Assembly (NCBI GenBank): GCA_938092255.1
Contig: CALKHF010000090.1
Location: forward strand, 1 to 58,592
Direction: 5' to 3'
Source of the DNA: an uncultured Flavobacteriales bacterium
GTDB lineage: Bacteria; Bacteroidota; Bacteroidia; Flavobacteriales_D; Crocinitomicaceae
Length of the DNA: 58,592 nucleotides
Of this stretch, positions 44,508-53,105 are shown piece by piece. The position numbers and the translations under genes were made by a program. Position 1 is the first letter of the stretch. Every line of letters begins with the position of its first letter. The notes under the pieces are model-generated. The model did no database searches, had not been told where the DNA came from, and saw only the letters and a list, made by a program, of their open reading frames with translations.

Positions 44508-46160
44508 GTGAAACTAGAACCGTTTTTTACGTCCCTAAACATAGAAGAGGAAAAACTCCCTAAACCTAAAAGTTTTAACTTCCCTTTTAACCATACCCCA
44601 AACGGTATTTCATTTTTAGCAGCATCAATATTAAAAGAGGAACTTAAAAACAAAAAACTCAACCACAACTTTGATGCCCTTGGAAAAATGTTTGGTGTTC
44701 TTGTAGTTGAAAACTGCAATGGAGAGTTTGGGTTTTTAAAAGCTTATTCTGGAAAACTCGGCAACAACTTTAAGCCAAAAGGATTTGTCCCTCCCCTATT
44801 TGATGTTCATGATAATGATGGCTTTTTTAAGCATGAAGAAAAAAAAATAGACTTGTTAACAGAAGAATTAAACCTTCTTCAATCTTCTGATGCTTATCTA
44901 TCTTTTAAAAAATCTCTTATAGATACCCGAGAAAAAACAGCTGAAACTCTTTTAGAAATGAAAAACAAGCTTCGGAAAGAAAAAGAAAAAAGAAGGAGAG
45001 AAAGAGAGAGGGAAAAAGAAAGACTATCGACGAGAGACATTGTTGAGCTAAACGAAAAACTAAACGAGCAAAGCAAAAGAGGTCAGATGTCTTTTAAAAA
45101 AGAAAAAAAACAGCTGTATAAAGAGCTCCTATTTATCGAGGAAAAATTCAAAGAGGAGGAGAAAAAAATCCTTATTAAAAAAGATGAAAGAAAGATCCTT
45201 TCCTCTAATTTACAAAGAAAGCTATTTGAAAGTTATTCCTTTTTAAATGCTAATCAGGAGCGAAAAAACTTAATCGAGTTGTTTCAAGAAACCTCATTTA
45301 AGGTTCCGCCTTCTGGCGCAGGTGAATGCTGTGCACCAAGACTATTACAATTCGCCTATTCAAATGGCTTAACACCTATTTGTTTTACTGAGTTCTGGTG
45401 GGGAGCTTCTCCCGATTCTGAGATTCGTGTTCACAACCAGCACTACCCTGCTTGTCGTGGAAAATGTGGACCCATTCTTAAACATATGCTAAGCGGTCTA
45501 TCGGTAGACCCAGACCCTTTAACTCCTACAAATAAAGTTAAAAAGGTTGTTGTATTATACGAAGATGAATACCTTGTTGCTGTTGATAAGCCTGCTGGGA
45601 TTTTGTCTGTTCCAGGAAAAGAAATTGCCTACTCTTTGGCTAGTGTCATTAAAAATCAATTTCCAAATATTGAGGGGCCAGGACTGGTTCATCGTTTAGA
45701 CTATGAAACCTCGGGTGTAATGCTTATTGCCAAATCCCTTAAAGTATATAAGTTGCTTCAAGCACAATTTACCGCCAGAACCATTAAAAAAAATTACGTT
45801 GCACTTTTACAAAAGCTCATTACTCATAATAATGGAGAAGTATGCCTTCCTTTGAGGGCGGATATAATTAACCGCCCCAGACAATTGGTTTGTTATAAGT
45901 ATGGAAAACAGGCAGCGACAGAATATCAAGTTCTGACGACTGATAAAAATGAGGTGCGTATTGAGTTTCGTCCAATTACAGGTAGAACTCATCAATTAAG
46001 GGTTCATGCAGCTCATAAATTGGGATTAAACAGCCCTATTAAGGGAGACAGCTTATATGGAAAAAGAGGCGAGCGTCTATTTCTTCATGCGAAAAAAATT
46101 GTTTTTCAACACCCTATATCAGGAAAAAAGACAACGGTTATATCTCCCGTACCGTTTTAA
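44508..46160 (+). CDS. Long RluA-family pseudouridine synthase with coiled-coil N-domain
   Basis: A 550-residue RluA-type pseudouridine synthase that starts with GTG. The C-terminal catalytic domain has GPGLVHRLDYETSGVMLIAKS with the nucleophile Asp, and GRTHQLRVHAAH. The first 320 residues are an extra domain: a charged coiled coil or single alpha-helix (about 140-240, encoded by a polypurine stretch), then a Cys-rich part (GAGECCAPRLLQFAY, YPACRGKCGPIL). Long RluA proteins of this type occur in Bacteroidota and some gammaproteobacteria; the target RNA is unknown. Its stop overlaps the ispG stop. Confidence 0.9.
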   Translation: MKLEPFFTSLNIEEEKLPKPKSFNFPFNHTPNGISFLAASILKEELKNKKLNHNFDALGKMFGVLVVENCNGEFGFLKAYSGKLGNNFKPKGFVPPLFDVHDNDGFFKHEEKKIDLLTEELNLLQSSDAYLSFKKSLIDTREKTAETLLEMKNKLRKEKEKRRREREREKERLSTRDIVELNEKLNEQSKRGQMSFKKEKKQLYKELLFIEEKFKEEEKKILIKKDERKILSSNLQRKLFESYSFLNANQERKNLIELFQETSFKVPPSGAGECCAPRLLQFAYSNGLTPICFTEFWWGASPDSEIRVHNQHYPACRGKCGPILKHMLSGLSVDPDPLTPTNKVKKVVVLYEDEYLVAVDKPAGILSVPGKEIAYSLASVIKNQFPNIEGPGLVHRLDYETSGVMLIAKSLKVYKLLQAQFTARTIKKNYVALLQKLITHNNGEVCLPLRADIINRPRQLVCYKYGKQAATEYQVLTTDKNEVRIEFRPITGRTHQLRVHAAHKLGLNSPIKGDSLYGKRGERLFLHAKKIVFQHPISGKKTTVISPVPF

Positions 46161-48082
46161 TTTTTGACAGGTTCTGTCCAGTCCCCGTTTTCTTTAATTA
46201 ATTCAACCAGCGCGTCAACCGCCTCAAATTCCTGTATGTTTTTTTTGACGACCGTTTTTTCTTTATACAGATTGATTTTTCCTGGCCCCGTTCCGACATA
46301 ACCATAGTCTGCATCCGCCATTTCCCCGGGCCCATTTACGATACACCCCATAATGCCAATTTTCAATCCTTTTAAATGATCTGTTCTGGCCCTGATTTTA
46401 GCCGTTGTTTCTTGAAGGTCAAATAACGTTCTTCCACAAGAAGGGCAAGAGATGTATTCTGTTTTTGATATTCTTGTTCTTGTGGCCTGAAGAATTCCAA
46501 ACGACGTGGTATTAACTAAAACATTGGATTGTATTGCTTTTAACCAAATCCCATCACCAAAACCATCAATCAACATCGAGCCGGCATCTATTGAGCTGTT
46601 TAACTGAAATGACTCACTATCTTCCGAAAAATAAGATCCTTTTAATATTACCGGGTTTGTTATTGAATGTTCGTACATTCTCATATAAACGCTTCTAAAT
46701 ATTTGCGTTTTATTATCGTAATCCGTTTCGATAATTAAGACTGCTTTTGGGTATTTTAAAAGAGCGAGTAATTCCGAGTCTTCTGCTTTCATTTTGAGGA
46801 AAAAAACCTCATTGAAATCCATGTCAGAAAGATGATCAAAATCAACGACTGGATAAAACCGTTCTTTATGTCTGTAGTTTTCTTTCCAATTTTTGTAGTC
46901 ACAAACCACCGATAATGTTCCCGGCACTTCAAAGGAAATCCTTTTTTCACCGATATAAACATAATCTGCCGCTTGATCCATAATATGCCACTTGTCAAGC
47001 TTTACAGAATAGTTATATCCAAAACTAAAAAAATTCGCTTGCGAAATCTTATCCTTATTTGATAGGTCTGAAAATACAACAGGGACATTTGGTCCGCCAA
47101 TGTTTAAAACAGAATTGCTCTCTCTTTTTTTATATGAAAAGGGGTCATAGGCCCCGTTGGTTATGCATTCTGGCTGCTTTAAGATGTTTTGTTTTTTGTA
47201 TTTTTTAATTATTTTTTGAGCTACAGGAATTTCTGCCTCTGGCTCTTCTGTAAGCGAAACCCGAATAGTGTCTCCTATTCCATCTTCTAACAATGATCCT
47301 ATTCCAACGGCTGATTTAATTCTTCCATCCTCTCCATCTCCCGCCTCGGTTACACCAAGGTGTGTTGGATAGCATTTGTCATTTTCCAACATGCTTGCAG
47401 TTAAAAGCCTATATGCCTGAACCATTACCAGGGTATTACTCGCTTTCATTGAAATGACAAGGTCAAAAAACTCATTCTTTTCACAGATTCGAATAAACTC
47501 CATGGCGGACTCCACCATTCCCTCAGGTGTGTCCCCATACCTACTTAAAATACGATCAGATAAAGAGCCGTGATTTGTTCCTATTCTCATGACTGTTTTT
47601 TGCTCTTTGCACAATAAAACCAAGGGGGTGAACTTTTTTTCTATTCTTTCAAGTTCTGCCTGATAGCTTTCGTTTGTGTATTCTATTTCTTCAAACTTCT
47701 TCTTGTCAGCATAGTTTCCTGGGTTGACTCTTACCTTTTCCACTATTCTACTGGCAATTTCTGCAGCATTTGGTGTAAAATGAATATCGGCAACGAGGGG
47801 CGTACTATATCCCTTTTGTCTAATTTTATTTTTTATTTGCTGTAAGTTTTCTGCTTCATTTTTGCTTGGGGCTGTTAGCCTGACCAATTCACTGCCCGCC
47901 TCGATCATACGTATTGACTGGGCAACAGATTCTTCAGTGTCCATAGTGTCTGTCGTTGTCATGGACTGAATTCTGATTCTGTTTTCTCCCCCCAAAGGCA
48001 ACTCTCCTATAACTACCTCTTTGGTAACAAGGCGTGACCTGTTTAGTAAATCAACACAATACTGTTTTTTTCTTTCTGACAT
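46157..48082 (-). CDS. ispG: 4-hydroxy-3-methylbut-2-enyl-diphosphate synthase (long IspG/GcpE)
   Basis: IspG performs the reductive ring opening of MEcPP in the non-mevalonate isoprenoid pathway. This is the long, insertion-containing form found in plants, Chlamydiae and Bacteroidota: a TIM-barrel N-domain (QSMTTTDTMDTEESV, VADIHFTPNAAEIA, RVNPGNYAD, RIGTNHGSLSDRI, THLGVTEAG), an insertion (about 295-530), and the iron-sulfur domain with SCPSCGRTLFDL and KIGIMGCIVNGPGEMADADYG, providing the [4Fe-4S] cysteines. Length 641 is normal for the long form. A TACTTTTG box lies 25 bases upstream on this strand. Confidence 0.96.
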   Translation of the reverse strand: MSERKKQYCVDLLNRSRLVTKEVVIGELPLGGENRIRIQSMTTTDTMDTEESVAQSIRMIEAGSELVRLTAPSKNEAENLQQIKNKIRQKGYSTPLVADIHFTPNAAEIASRIVEKVRVNPGNYADKKKFEEIEYTNESYQAELERIEKKFTPLVLLCKEQKTVMRIGTNHGSLSDRILSRYGDTPEGMVESAMEFIRICEKNEFFDLVISMKASNTLVMVQAYRLLTASMLENDKCYPTHLGVTEAGDGEDGRIKSAVGIGSLLEDGIGDTIRVSLTEEPEAEIPVAQKIIKKYKKQNILKQPECITNGAYDPFSYKKRESNSVLNIGGPNVPVVFSDLSNKDKISQANFFSFGYNYSVKLDKWHIMDQAADYVYIGEKRISFEVPGTLSVVCDYKNWKENYRHKERFYPVVDFDHLSDMDFNEVFFLKMKAEDSELLALLKYPKAVLIIETDYDNKTQIFRSVYMRMYEHSITNPVILKGSYFSEDSESFQLNSSIDAGSMLIDGFGDGIWLKAIQSNVLVNTTSFGILQATRTRISKTEYISCPSCGRTLFDLQETTAKIRARTDHLKGLKIGIMGCIVNGPGEMADADYGYVGTGPGKINLYKEKTVVKKNIQEFEAVDALVELIKENGDWTEPVKN

Positions 48083-48107
48083 TTGTTATCAATAATCAAT
48101 ATTTCAA

Positions 48108-48115
48108 CAAAAGTA
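48108..48115 (-). promoter_or_regulatory. Bacteroidota -7 box (TACTTTTG) of ispG
   Basis: On the minus strand TACTTTTG, an exact TAnnTTTG match, lies 25 bases before the ispG ATG in the 81-bp gap after the histidine kinase gene. No TTG at -33 spacing. Confidence 0.4.
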
Positions 48116-48163
48116 ATATTTGTTTGTTCCTATTTTCTTATTATTAAAGAGTTTGCCCGTTGG

Positions 48164-51100
48164 TTAATTTAAAGGCAGTTTAAAAGTAAATTCACTTCCT
48201 TTACCCTCTTCAGAGTTGAACCAAATTTCTCCTCCGTGATTTTCAACAATTTGTTTTACCAAAGAAAGGCCAATACCACTGCCCGTAGATTTTGTAGTAA
48301 AATGAGGGATAAATATCTTTTCCTTGTCTATTTCTTTGATTCCTGAACCGTTATCTGAAACGCTTACAACAACTTTATTTTGTTCTACTTTACAAGCAAT
48401 GTTAATTTTCCCCTTTGTTTTGTCGTAAAGCGACTGAATGGAGTTTTTAATTAGATTATTAAACACCTGAATAATTTGTGCTTTATCTATCAAAATATCG
48501 ATATTTTTATTTTCAACCTTTAGCTCTATCGAATAGTTTTCCCTATCGTCATAAACGACTATTGTACTTTTAATAATTGATATTAGGTTGTGGTTTTCTT
48601 TAAGGGGCTGTGGCATTCTTGCAAAGTTTGAAAACTCATTTGCTATTCGTGCTAAGCCGTCTATTTGTTCAATAATAGAATCTACAACTTTCTTTATTCT
48701 TTCTGTGGACTCTTTTGGTTTTTTAGGATCATACACTCTTAATAAATGTTGCACACTTAATTTCATGGGGGTTAATGGGTTTTTGATTTCATGAGCAACC
48801 TGCCGTGCCATTTCTCTCCACGCGGTTTCTCTTTCTGTTCTAGTTAATCGGTCTGCTGCAAGCTCCAATTCTTCAATTTTTTGATTATAGGCCTTAACGA
48901 TTAATCCTATTTCATCATTAGCGGTATATTCTATTTTTTCGTTTTTTGAGCCCAACTTCAATCTTGAAAGGCTTTCTTGAAGAATTTGTAATGGTCTGGT
49001 CAACCAATTAGAAATAACCAAAGAAAGAATAATAGAAAGAGCCAAAAGGAACATAAACACATTAATTATTGCCACCAAAAAAGCTTGTATCTGATTTTCA
49101 TAATCTTCTTGCTGACCAAAGTGTTGAAGGTTAATAAACCCTATTGTTTTGCCTTGCTTATTAACAATTGGTTTATATGACGAGGTATATACAAGGTTTC
49201 CTATGTTTTCTTTTTGAGCATAATTTATTTTCTCTCGTTTCTTTAGGTTTTCAATAGCAATGGGATTAATTTGTTCACTTAAAAGCCCGGTATTAAATAC
49301 TTTCTGTCGAGAGGAGGAAATCAAAAAGCCATTTTCGTCATAGATATTAATGTCTGTTAAAAATACCCTGGATAGCTTGCTTAGTGTTTTTTCTAAAAAA
49401 CCACCATCAACAATGATGTCGATTTTATCCATTTTTGCGGCTTTATTTTTTAACTCTTCAGAAACAGATTCAAGCTTTTCATTAATGACCCTTTTATTGT
49501 AATTAGTGTATTGATTTTTAACAAATAACCCGCTTCCTGCACCAAACAAAAACAAAGACAAAACAACCATTGATACCAATATTGCTTGAATCTTAAATGC
49601 CAATGAGAGGGTTTTTGAGACTCCCGGGTTCATTCCGCTTGAAAACAATAAAAAGACCAGCCTTAAAAGGCCCATAACACAAAAAATATAAGCGTATGGC
49701 GTAAAAACAGCCAGCCCTTGGGGCTTCTTTTTGGAGAGAACAACTGCGCTTTCATAGGGCCCGTTTAAAACATAATGAGATTGTCCATCAAAGGAATAAA
49801 TATTGTTAGTCGTATCAGTATATGAGCTTAAGTAAACAGGGTAGCTGTAAGTCCCAAAAGACCTTCTTAGCTTTCCCTTTTTATATTTCGCAATTGAGTA
49901 TTTTTTTAAGTAGTTGAGTGTATTGGCCTTGTTTGAAATTAACAATCTTGGAAACCCTATTTCTTCTGGAATTAGTTTTGATTTTAGAGAAATATAAAGA
50001 TATCCCGAAGTTTCCTCTCTGTTCCCTTCTTTTATTTCTTGTTTAATAACATAGTTTATTCCAGATGTTGCTTCTGGAATAAAATAGACATTCGGGTTGA
50101 TTTCTGGCTTCTTTCCTTTATTAGAAATAAGCTGATTCCATGCCGCATAGTCCATGTTTTCATTAATAACTACTGGGTTTTGTAATGAGTCAAAGAGGTT
50201 AAAGCTCATTTCATAACCCTCCCAAAACCCATTAAAATATTTGTTTTCTAAAGCATTGAGAAACTTGGATGGCGTAAGGTTTTCTTGTTTTCCTAAAATT
50301 ATTTTATTTAAATAGTCTGATCGCGCAATTTTATTTGAAAGCGAAAGGTAGTTTAGTTCTAGTTGAACATCTCTTTCTGAAATTATTTTTTTTGCCAATA
50401 CCTTTCTATACTGAAGGTCTTTTTTTATGTTAAATACCGTTAACAACGAAACCATTGCGGACGTAAGTATTATCGTGCTAAAAACAGACCTTAAAAGCCT
50501 TTGCTTAAATGATGTTTTGTTTAAAAAAACTAAATTTGTTATCGCTAACGAAATCGGTAGCGCCATCGAAAATGTCGTGTCTTCAAGAATAAATAGCTCA
50601 AGAACAAAAAACACCGAGCACAATAGAAACATGAGCGCTACGGCCCTTCCTTTTGAATCCCTTAAAAGACTATTAAAAATGGTTCGAAATAAAACGTTGT
50701 ATGACAAAAAGAGCAAAACAAATAATGTAATTAAGGCATAAGAGTAAGGTTTCAGCTCAAATAAATTGTCTAAACCGATTGGGACGCTTGAATGATTCAA
50801 AACAAAAGGTATTATACCTTCAACAAACCACCAAAGACCAATTAAAACAAAAGGCTTCCAAAACAGACCTTTTTTACTTTTTGTTATGGGTAAATAAGAC
50901 AATCCTAACAAAATAAAGGCCAAACACGCAATGACTATTCCCATGGTTAATAGGTTTGGCACCAATTCGTTATATGCAAACAGCTTTGGAGACAACAAGC
51001 TTGACGTAATAAGGCCTGAAACACTTATAAAATAAAGAGAAGCAAGCCACAAGGTTATTCCGTAAACCCGCTTTTTTATTGATTTGATTGTGAGTATTAA

Positions 51101-51718
51101 AATCAAAATTAACACCAATAATAGGGATGTAAATAAAATCACGTATCCATTGGTGCTTTTCTTTACCTCTTTATTTAATTCATATGAAAAGCAATACTGG
51201 CCCTCTTTATTTAAAACCTTTACCCCTTCTTGCTCATCCAAAGAAAGTTTAAAGTTTTTAGTGGTAATGTTTGGATTTGCGTGATTTCTTAGGTATTCGT
51301 TTTCATATTGAAAGCTTTTTTTAATCAAAAAAGAAGCTACCGCAATCCTTTTTCCTTTTTTTCTTTGAACGGAATAATACCATCCGTTTTTTAAATGTAC
51401 CAAACCAGAAGAAGGAAACTTTAATGAGCTGAGTCTTGGAACAGGCATTTTATTTGTGTTCCAGTATTTTAAAGAGTCGTTTTCATAAAGGTGAAGAAAA
51501 ACGGGCTTCATCTCATTCTCTAATATGGGGGTTTTATTAAGAAGGCTTGTTGCTGCTGCCTGAGCAGTTGTCTCATATGATATAAAATTCTGTTGAACTT
51601 CTTCCTCTAAGCCTTCTGTCCTATTAGAAAAAAAATAAACAAGCACGCCTATGAATCCAAAAATAAAGACGCCAGAAATAAGCCATATTCTTACTCTTGA
51701 TATGTTTTTAAACTTCAT
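48164..51718 (-). CDS. Large NtrY-like sensor histidine kinase
   Basis: A 1184-residue membrane histidine kinase. The N-terminal half contains one helix near the start, an exported segment (about 35-190), a multi-helix membrane block (about 190-430), a second extracytoplasmic segment (about 440-680), more helices near 690-770, a third segment, and a helix near 910-935 followed by a HAMP domain. The kinase core has AWREMARQVAHEIKNPLTP with the phospho-acceptor H976, then N-box NNLIKNSIQS, G1 SDNGSGI and G2 GSGIGLSLVKQIV. No response regulator is nearby. The ATG overlaps the stop of the uridine-kinase-like gene. Confidence 0.93.
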   Translation of the reverse strand: MKFKNISRVRIWLISGVFIFGFIGVLVYFFSNRTEGLEEEVQQNFISYETTAQAAATSLLNKTPILENEMKPVFLHLYENDSLKYWNTNKMPVPRLSSLKFPSSGLVHLKNGWYYSVQRKKGKRIAVASFLIKKSFQYENEYLRNHANPNITTKNFKLSLDEQEGVKVLNKEGQYCFSYELNKEVKKSTNGYVILFTSLLLVLILILILTIKSIKKRVYGITLWLASLYFISVSGLITSSLLSPKLFAYNELVPNLLTMGIVIACLAFILLGLSYLPITKSKKGLFWKPFVLIGLWWFVEGIIPFVLNHSSVPIGLDNLFELKPYSYALITLFVLLFLSYNVLFRTIFNSLLRDSKGRAVALMFLLCSVFFVLELFILEDTTFSMALPISLAITNLVFLNKTSFKQRLLRSVFSTIILTSAMVSLLTVFNIKKDLQYRKVLAKKIISERDVQLELNYLSLSNKIARSDYLNKIILGKQENLTPSKFLNALENKYFNGFWEGYEMSFNLFDSLQNPVVINENMDYAAWNQLISNKGKKPEINPNVYFIPEATSGINYVIKQEIKEGNREETSGYLYISLKSKLIPEEIGFPRLLISNKANTLNYLKKYSIAKYKKGKLRRSFGTYSYPVYLSSYTDTTNNIYSFDGQSHYVLNGPYESAVVLSKKKPQGLAVFTPYAYIFCVMGLLRLVFLLFSSGMNPGVSKTLSLAFKIQAILVSMVVLSLFLFGAGSGLFVKNQYTNYNKRVINEKLESVSEELKNKAAKMDKIDIIVDGGFLEKTLSKLSRVFLTDINIYDENGFLISSSRQKVFNTGLLSEQINPIAIENLKKREKINYAQKENIGNLVYTSSYKPIVNKQGKTIGFINLQHFGQQEDYENQIQAFLVAIINVFMFLLALSIILSLVISNWLTRPLQILQESLSRLKLGSKNEKIEYTANDEIGLIVKAYNQKIEELELAADRLTRTERETAWREMARQVAHEIKNPLTPMKLSVQHLLRVYDPKKPKESTERIKKVVDSIIEQIDGLARIANEFSNFARMPQPLKENHNLISIIKSTIVVYDDRENYSIELKVENKNIDILIDKAQIIQVFNNLIKNSIQSLYDKTKGKINIACKVEQNKVVVSVSDNGSGIKEIDKEKIFIPHFTTKSTGSGIGLSLVKQIVENHGGEIWFNSEEGKGSEFTFKLPLN

Positions 51719-52341
51719 TTTATAGTAATGAGGTTTTCAGACAAAAGACCTATTAAGGAAAGAAAGTCTTTTTCAAAGTTTTTGTCGTTTCTATATATAA
51801 AAGAAGCCTTTTTTTTAAACGGCTGAATATAGTTTTGATAACACGGAGTAACGTGGTTTTTCCATTGATATACAATATCGCTTACGTCATATCCTCGGCT
51901 TTTTTGATCTCGGTATATTCGCCTGTCTAGCTGTGTTTCCATGTCTACATCCACAAAAACCGAGAAGTCTAAGAGCTTAAAAACTTCCGTGTAATGAAAT
52001 AAAAAAAGGCCTTCAACTATTATAATCTGCTTTGGCTCTATTGTAAGCATTACGTTTTTATCTGGCGGGGAATTAAAAAAGTACTCTTTAACTTGTATTT
52101 CTTGCCCGTTCAATAAATTTCTCAGGTCATTAACTAAAGACGCTTTATTTAAGGCTGTGGGAAGGTCAAAATTGACAACTCCATTTTTGTCTTTTTCCTG
52201 TTGCTCTATAGGGAAATAATAGTTATCCATTGTAAAAACAGAAACGGAATCTACTCCGTAATGGGAAGATATTTTCTTCAATAGCGTGGTTTTTCCTGAA
52301 CCGCTTCCCCCGCATATACCAATAACAAAAGGTTTCATCAT
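51715..52341 (-). CDS. udk: Uridine kinase-like P-loop protein
   Basis: A protein of about 208 residues in the uridine/phosphoribulokinase family, which phosphorylates uridine and cytidine for salvage. Walker A is GICGGSGSGKTTL near the start; other family marks are TMDNYYFP, FDLPTALN, IIVEGLFLFHY and FVDVDMETQLDRRIYRDQKSRG. I chose the start at MMKPFVIG; the track start 12 codons upstream would include the promoter-like sequence. A TATATTTG box lies 19 bases before that Met. Its stop overlaps the histidine kinase start (ATGA). Confidence 0.88.
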   Translation of the reverse strand: MMKPFVIGICGGSGSGKTTLLKKISSHYGVDSVSVFTMDNYYFPIEQQEKDKNGVVNFDLPTALNKASLVNDLRNLLNGQEIQVKEYFFNSPPDKNVMLTIEPKQIIIVEGLFLFHYTEVFKLLDFSVFVDVDMETQLDRRIYRDQKSRGYDVSDIVYQWKNHVTPCYQNYIQPFKKKASFIYRNDKNFEKDFLSLIGLLSENLITIK

Positions 52342-52360
52342 ATTAAAGCTGGATATATCA

Positions 52361-52368
52361 CAAATATA
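52361..52368 (-). promoter_or_regulatory. Bacteroidota -7 box (TATATTTG) of udk-histidine kinase
   Basis: On the minus strand TATATTTG is an exact TAnnTTTG match, 19 bases before the chosen Met of udk. It supports the shorter start, because the longer track ORF would begin upstream of the box. No TTG at -33 spacing. Confidence 0.4.
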
Positions 52369-52454
52369 TGGATTCATTGTGGATTCTTTTCGTTGCTTTT
52401 TTTAATATTCGTTCAAAAAGTCATAACTTGCAGATTGAACCATTCTTCTTCACG

Positions 52455-53081
52455 ATGCTAAAGTTTTCACTTCTTTTTTCTCTTTTAATGTCAACAAACT
52501 TTGCATTTAATCAAATACCTGTTGGAAACATAATTAAGCCTGGTGTCGAGCTTATGAAAAATGCGACCGGGGAGCCTTCGAATATTAGAAACGAAAATAA
52601 AAAAAACGGTGTAATCGTTGTTTTCAGTTGTAATACTTGTCCTTTTGTTGTTGGGTCCTCTCACTTTCCAGGTTGGGAAAACCAATACAACAATCTCTTT
52701 TCTATCGCTAATGACAATGAGCTTGGTTTTGTGTTAATAAACTCCAATGAAGCAAAAAGGAAAGGCGACGACTCATTTGATAAAATGATTGACCGTGCCA
52801 AGGAACAAAATTATTCCATGCCTTATTTGTTAGATGAAAACTCAACATTAGCTGATTTTCTAAAAGCAAAAACAACGCCACATGTTTTTTTCTTTGATTC
52901 GTCGTTTCGTTTAATTTATTCTGGCTCTATTGACAACCTCTGGGATGGAAAAAGAAAAAAGGATGTTCCTTTTTTAAAAAGCGCCATCACTTCGCACATA
53001 AAAAACAAAAAGATAAAACACAAAGAAACTCCACCAAAAGGGTGCAGTATTAAAAGAGTTAAAAAACAATCTAACCAATAA
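52455..53081 (+). CDS. Exported thioredoxin-fold protein (AhpC/TSA-like)
   Basis: A protein of about 208 residues with a signal peptide (MLKFSLLFSLLMSTNFAFNQ), which defines the start; the track start lies 29 codons upstream and overlaps udk. The redox centre is FSCNTCPFVVGS, with CNTC as the CxxC pair, followed by WENQYNNLFSI and a cis-Pro segment KTTPHVFFFD. It belongs to the thioredoxin-like group close to peroxiredoxins of the YkuU/ResA kind and probably acts in the periplasm. The C-terminus has an added basic tail with another Cys (PPKGCSIKRVKKQ). Confidence 0.85.
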   Translation: MLKFSLLFSLLMSTNFAFNQIPVGNIIKPGVELMKNATGEPSNIRNENKKNGVIVVFSCNTCPFVVGSSHFPGWENQYNNLFSIANDNELGFVLINSNEAKRKGDDSFDKMIDRAKEQNYSMPYLLDENSTLADFLKAKTTPHVFFFDSSFRLIYSGSIDNLWDGKRKKDVPFLKSAITSHIKNKKIKHKETPPKGCSIKRVKKQSNQ

Positions 53082-53105
53082 TATCGTTATTAAAATAAAA
53101 CAACA

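Noticed and set aside
44315-44719. 134-codon antisense ORF spanning the gap before the RluA-type gene
   Set aside because: Its product is a Phe/Lys/Ser-rich mirror of two real genes, with no recognisable domain.
53082-53105. Small palindrome TAATATCGTTATTA before the T9SS protease
   Set aside because: Short AT-only arms; too weak to call an operator or terminator.
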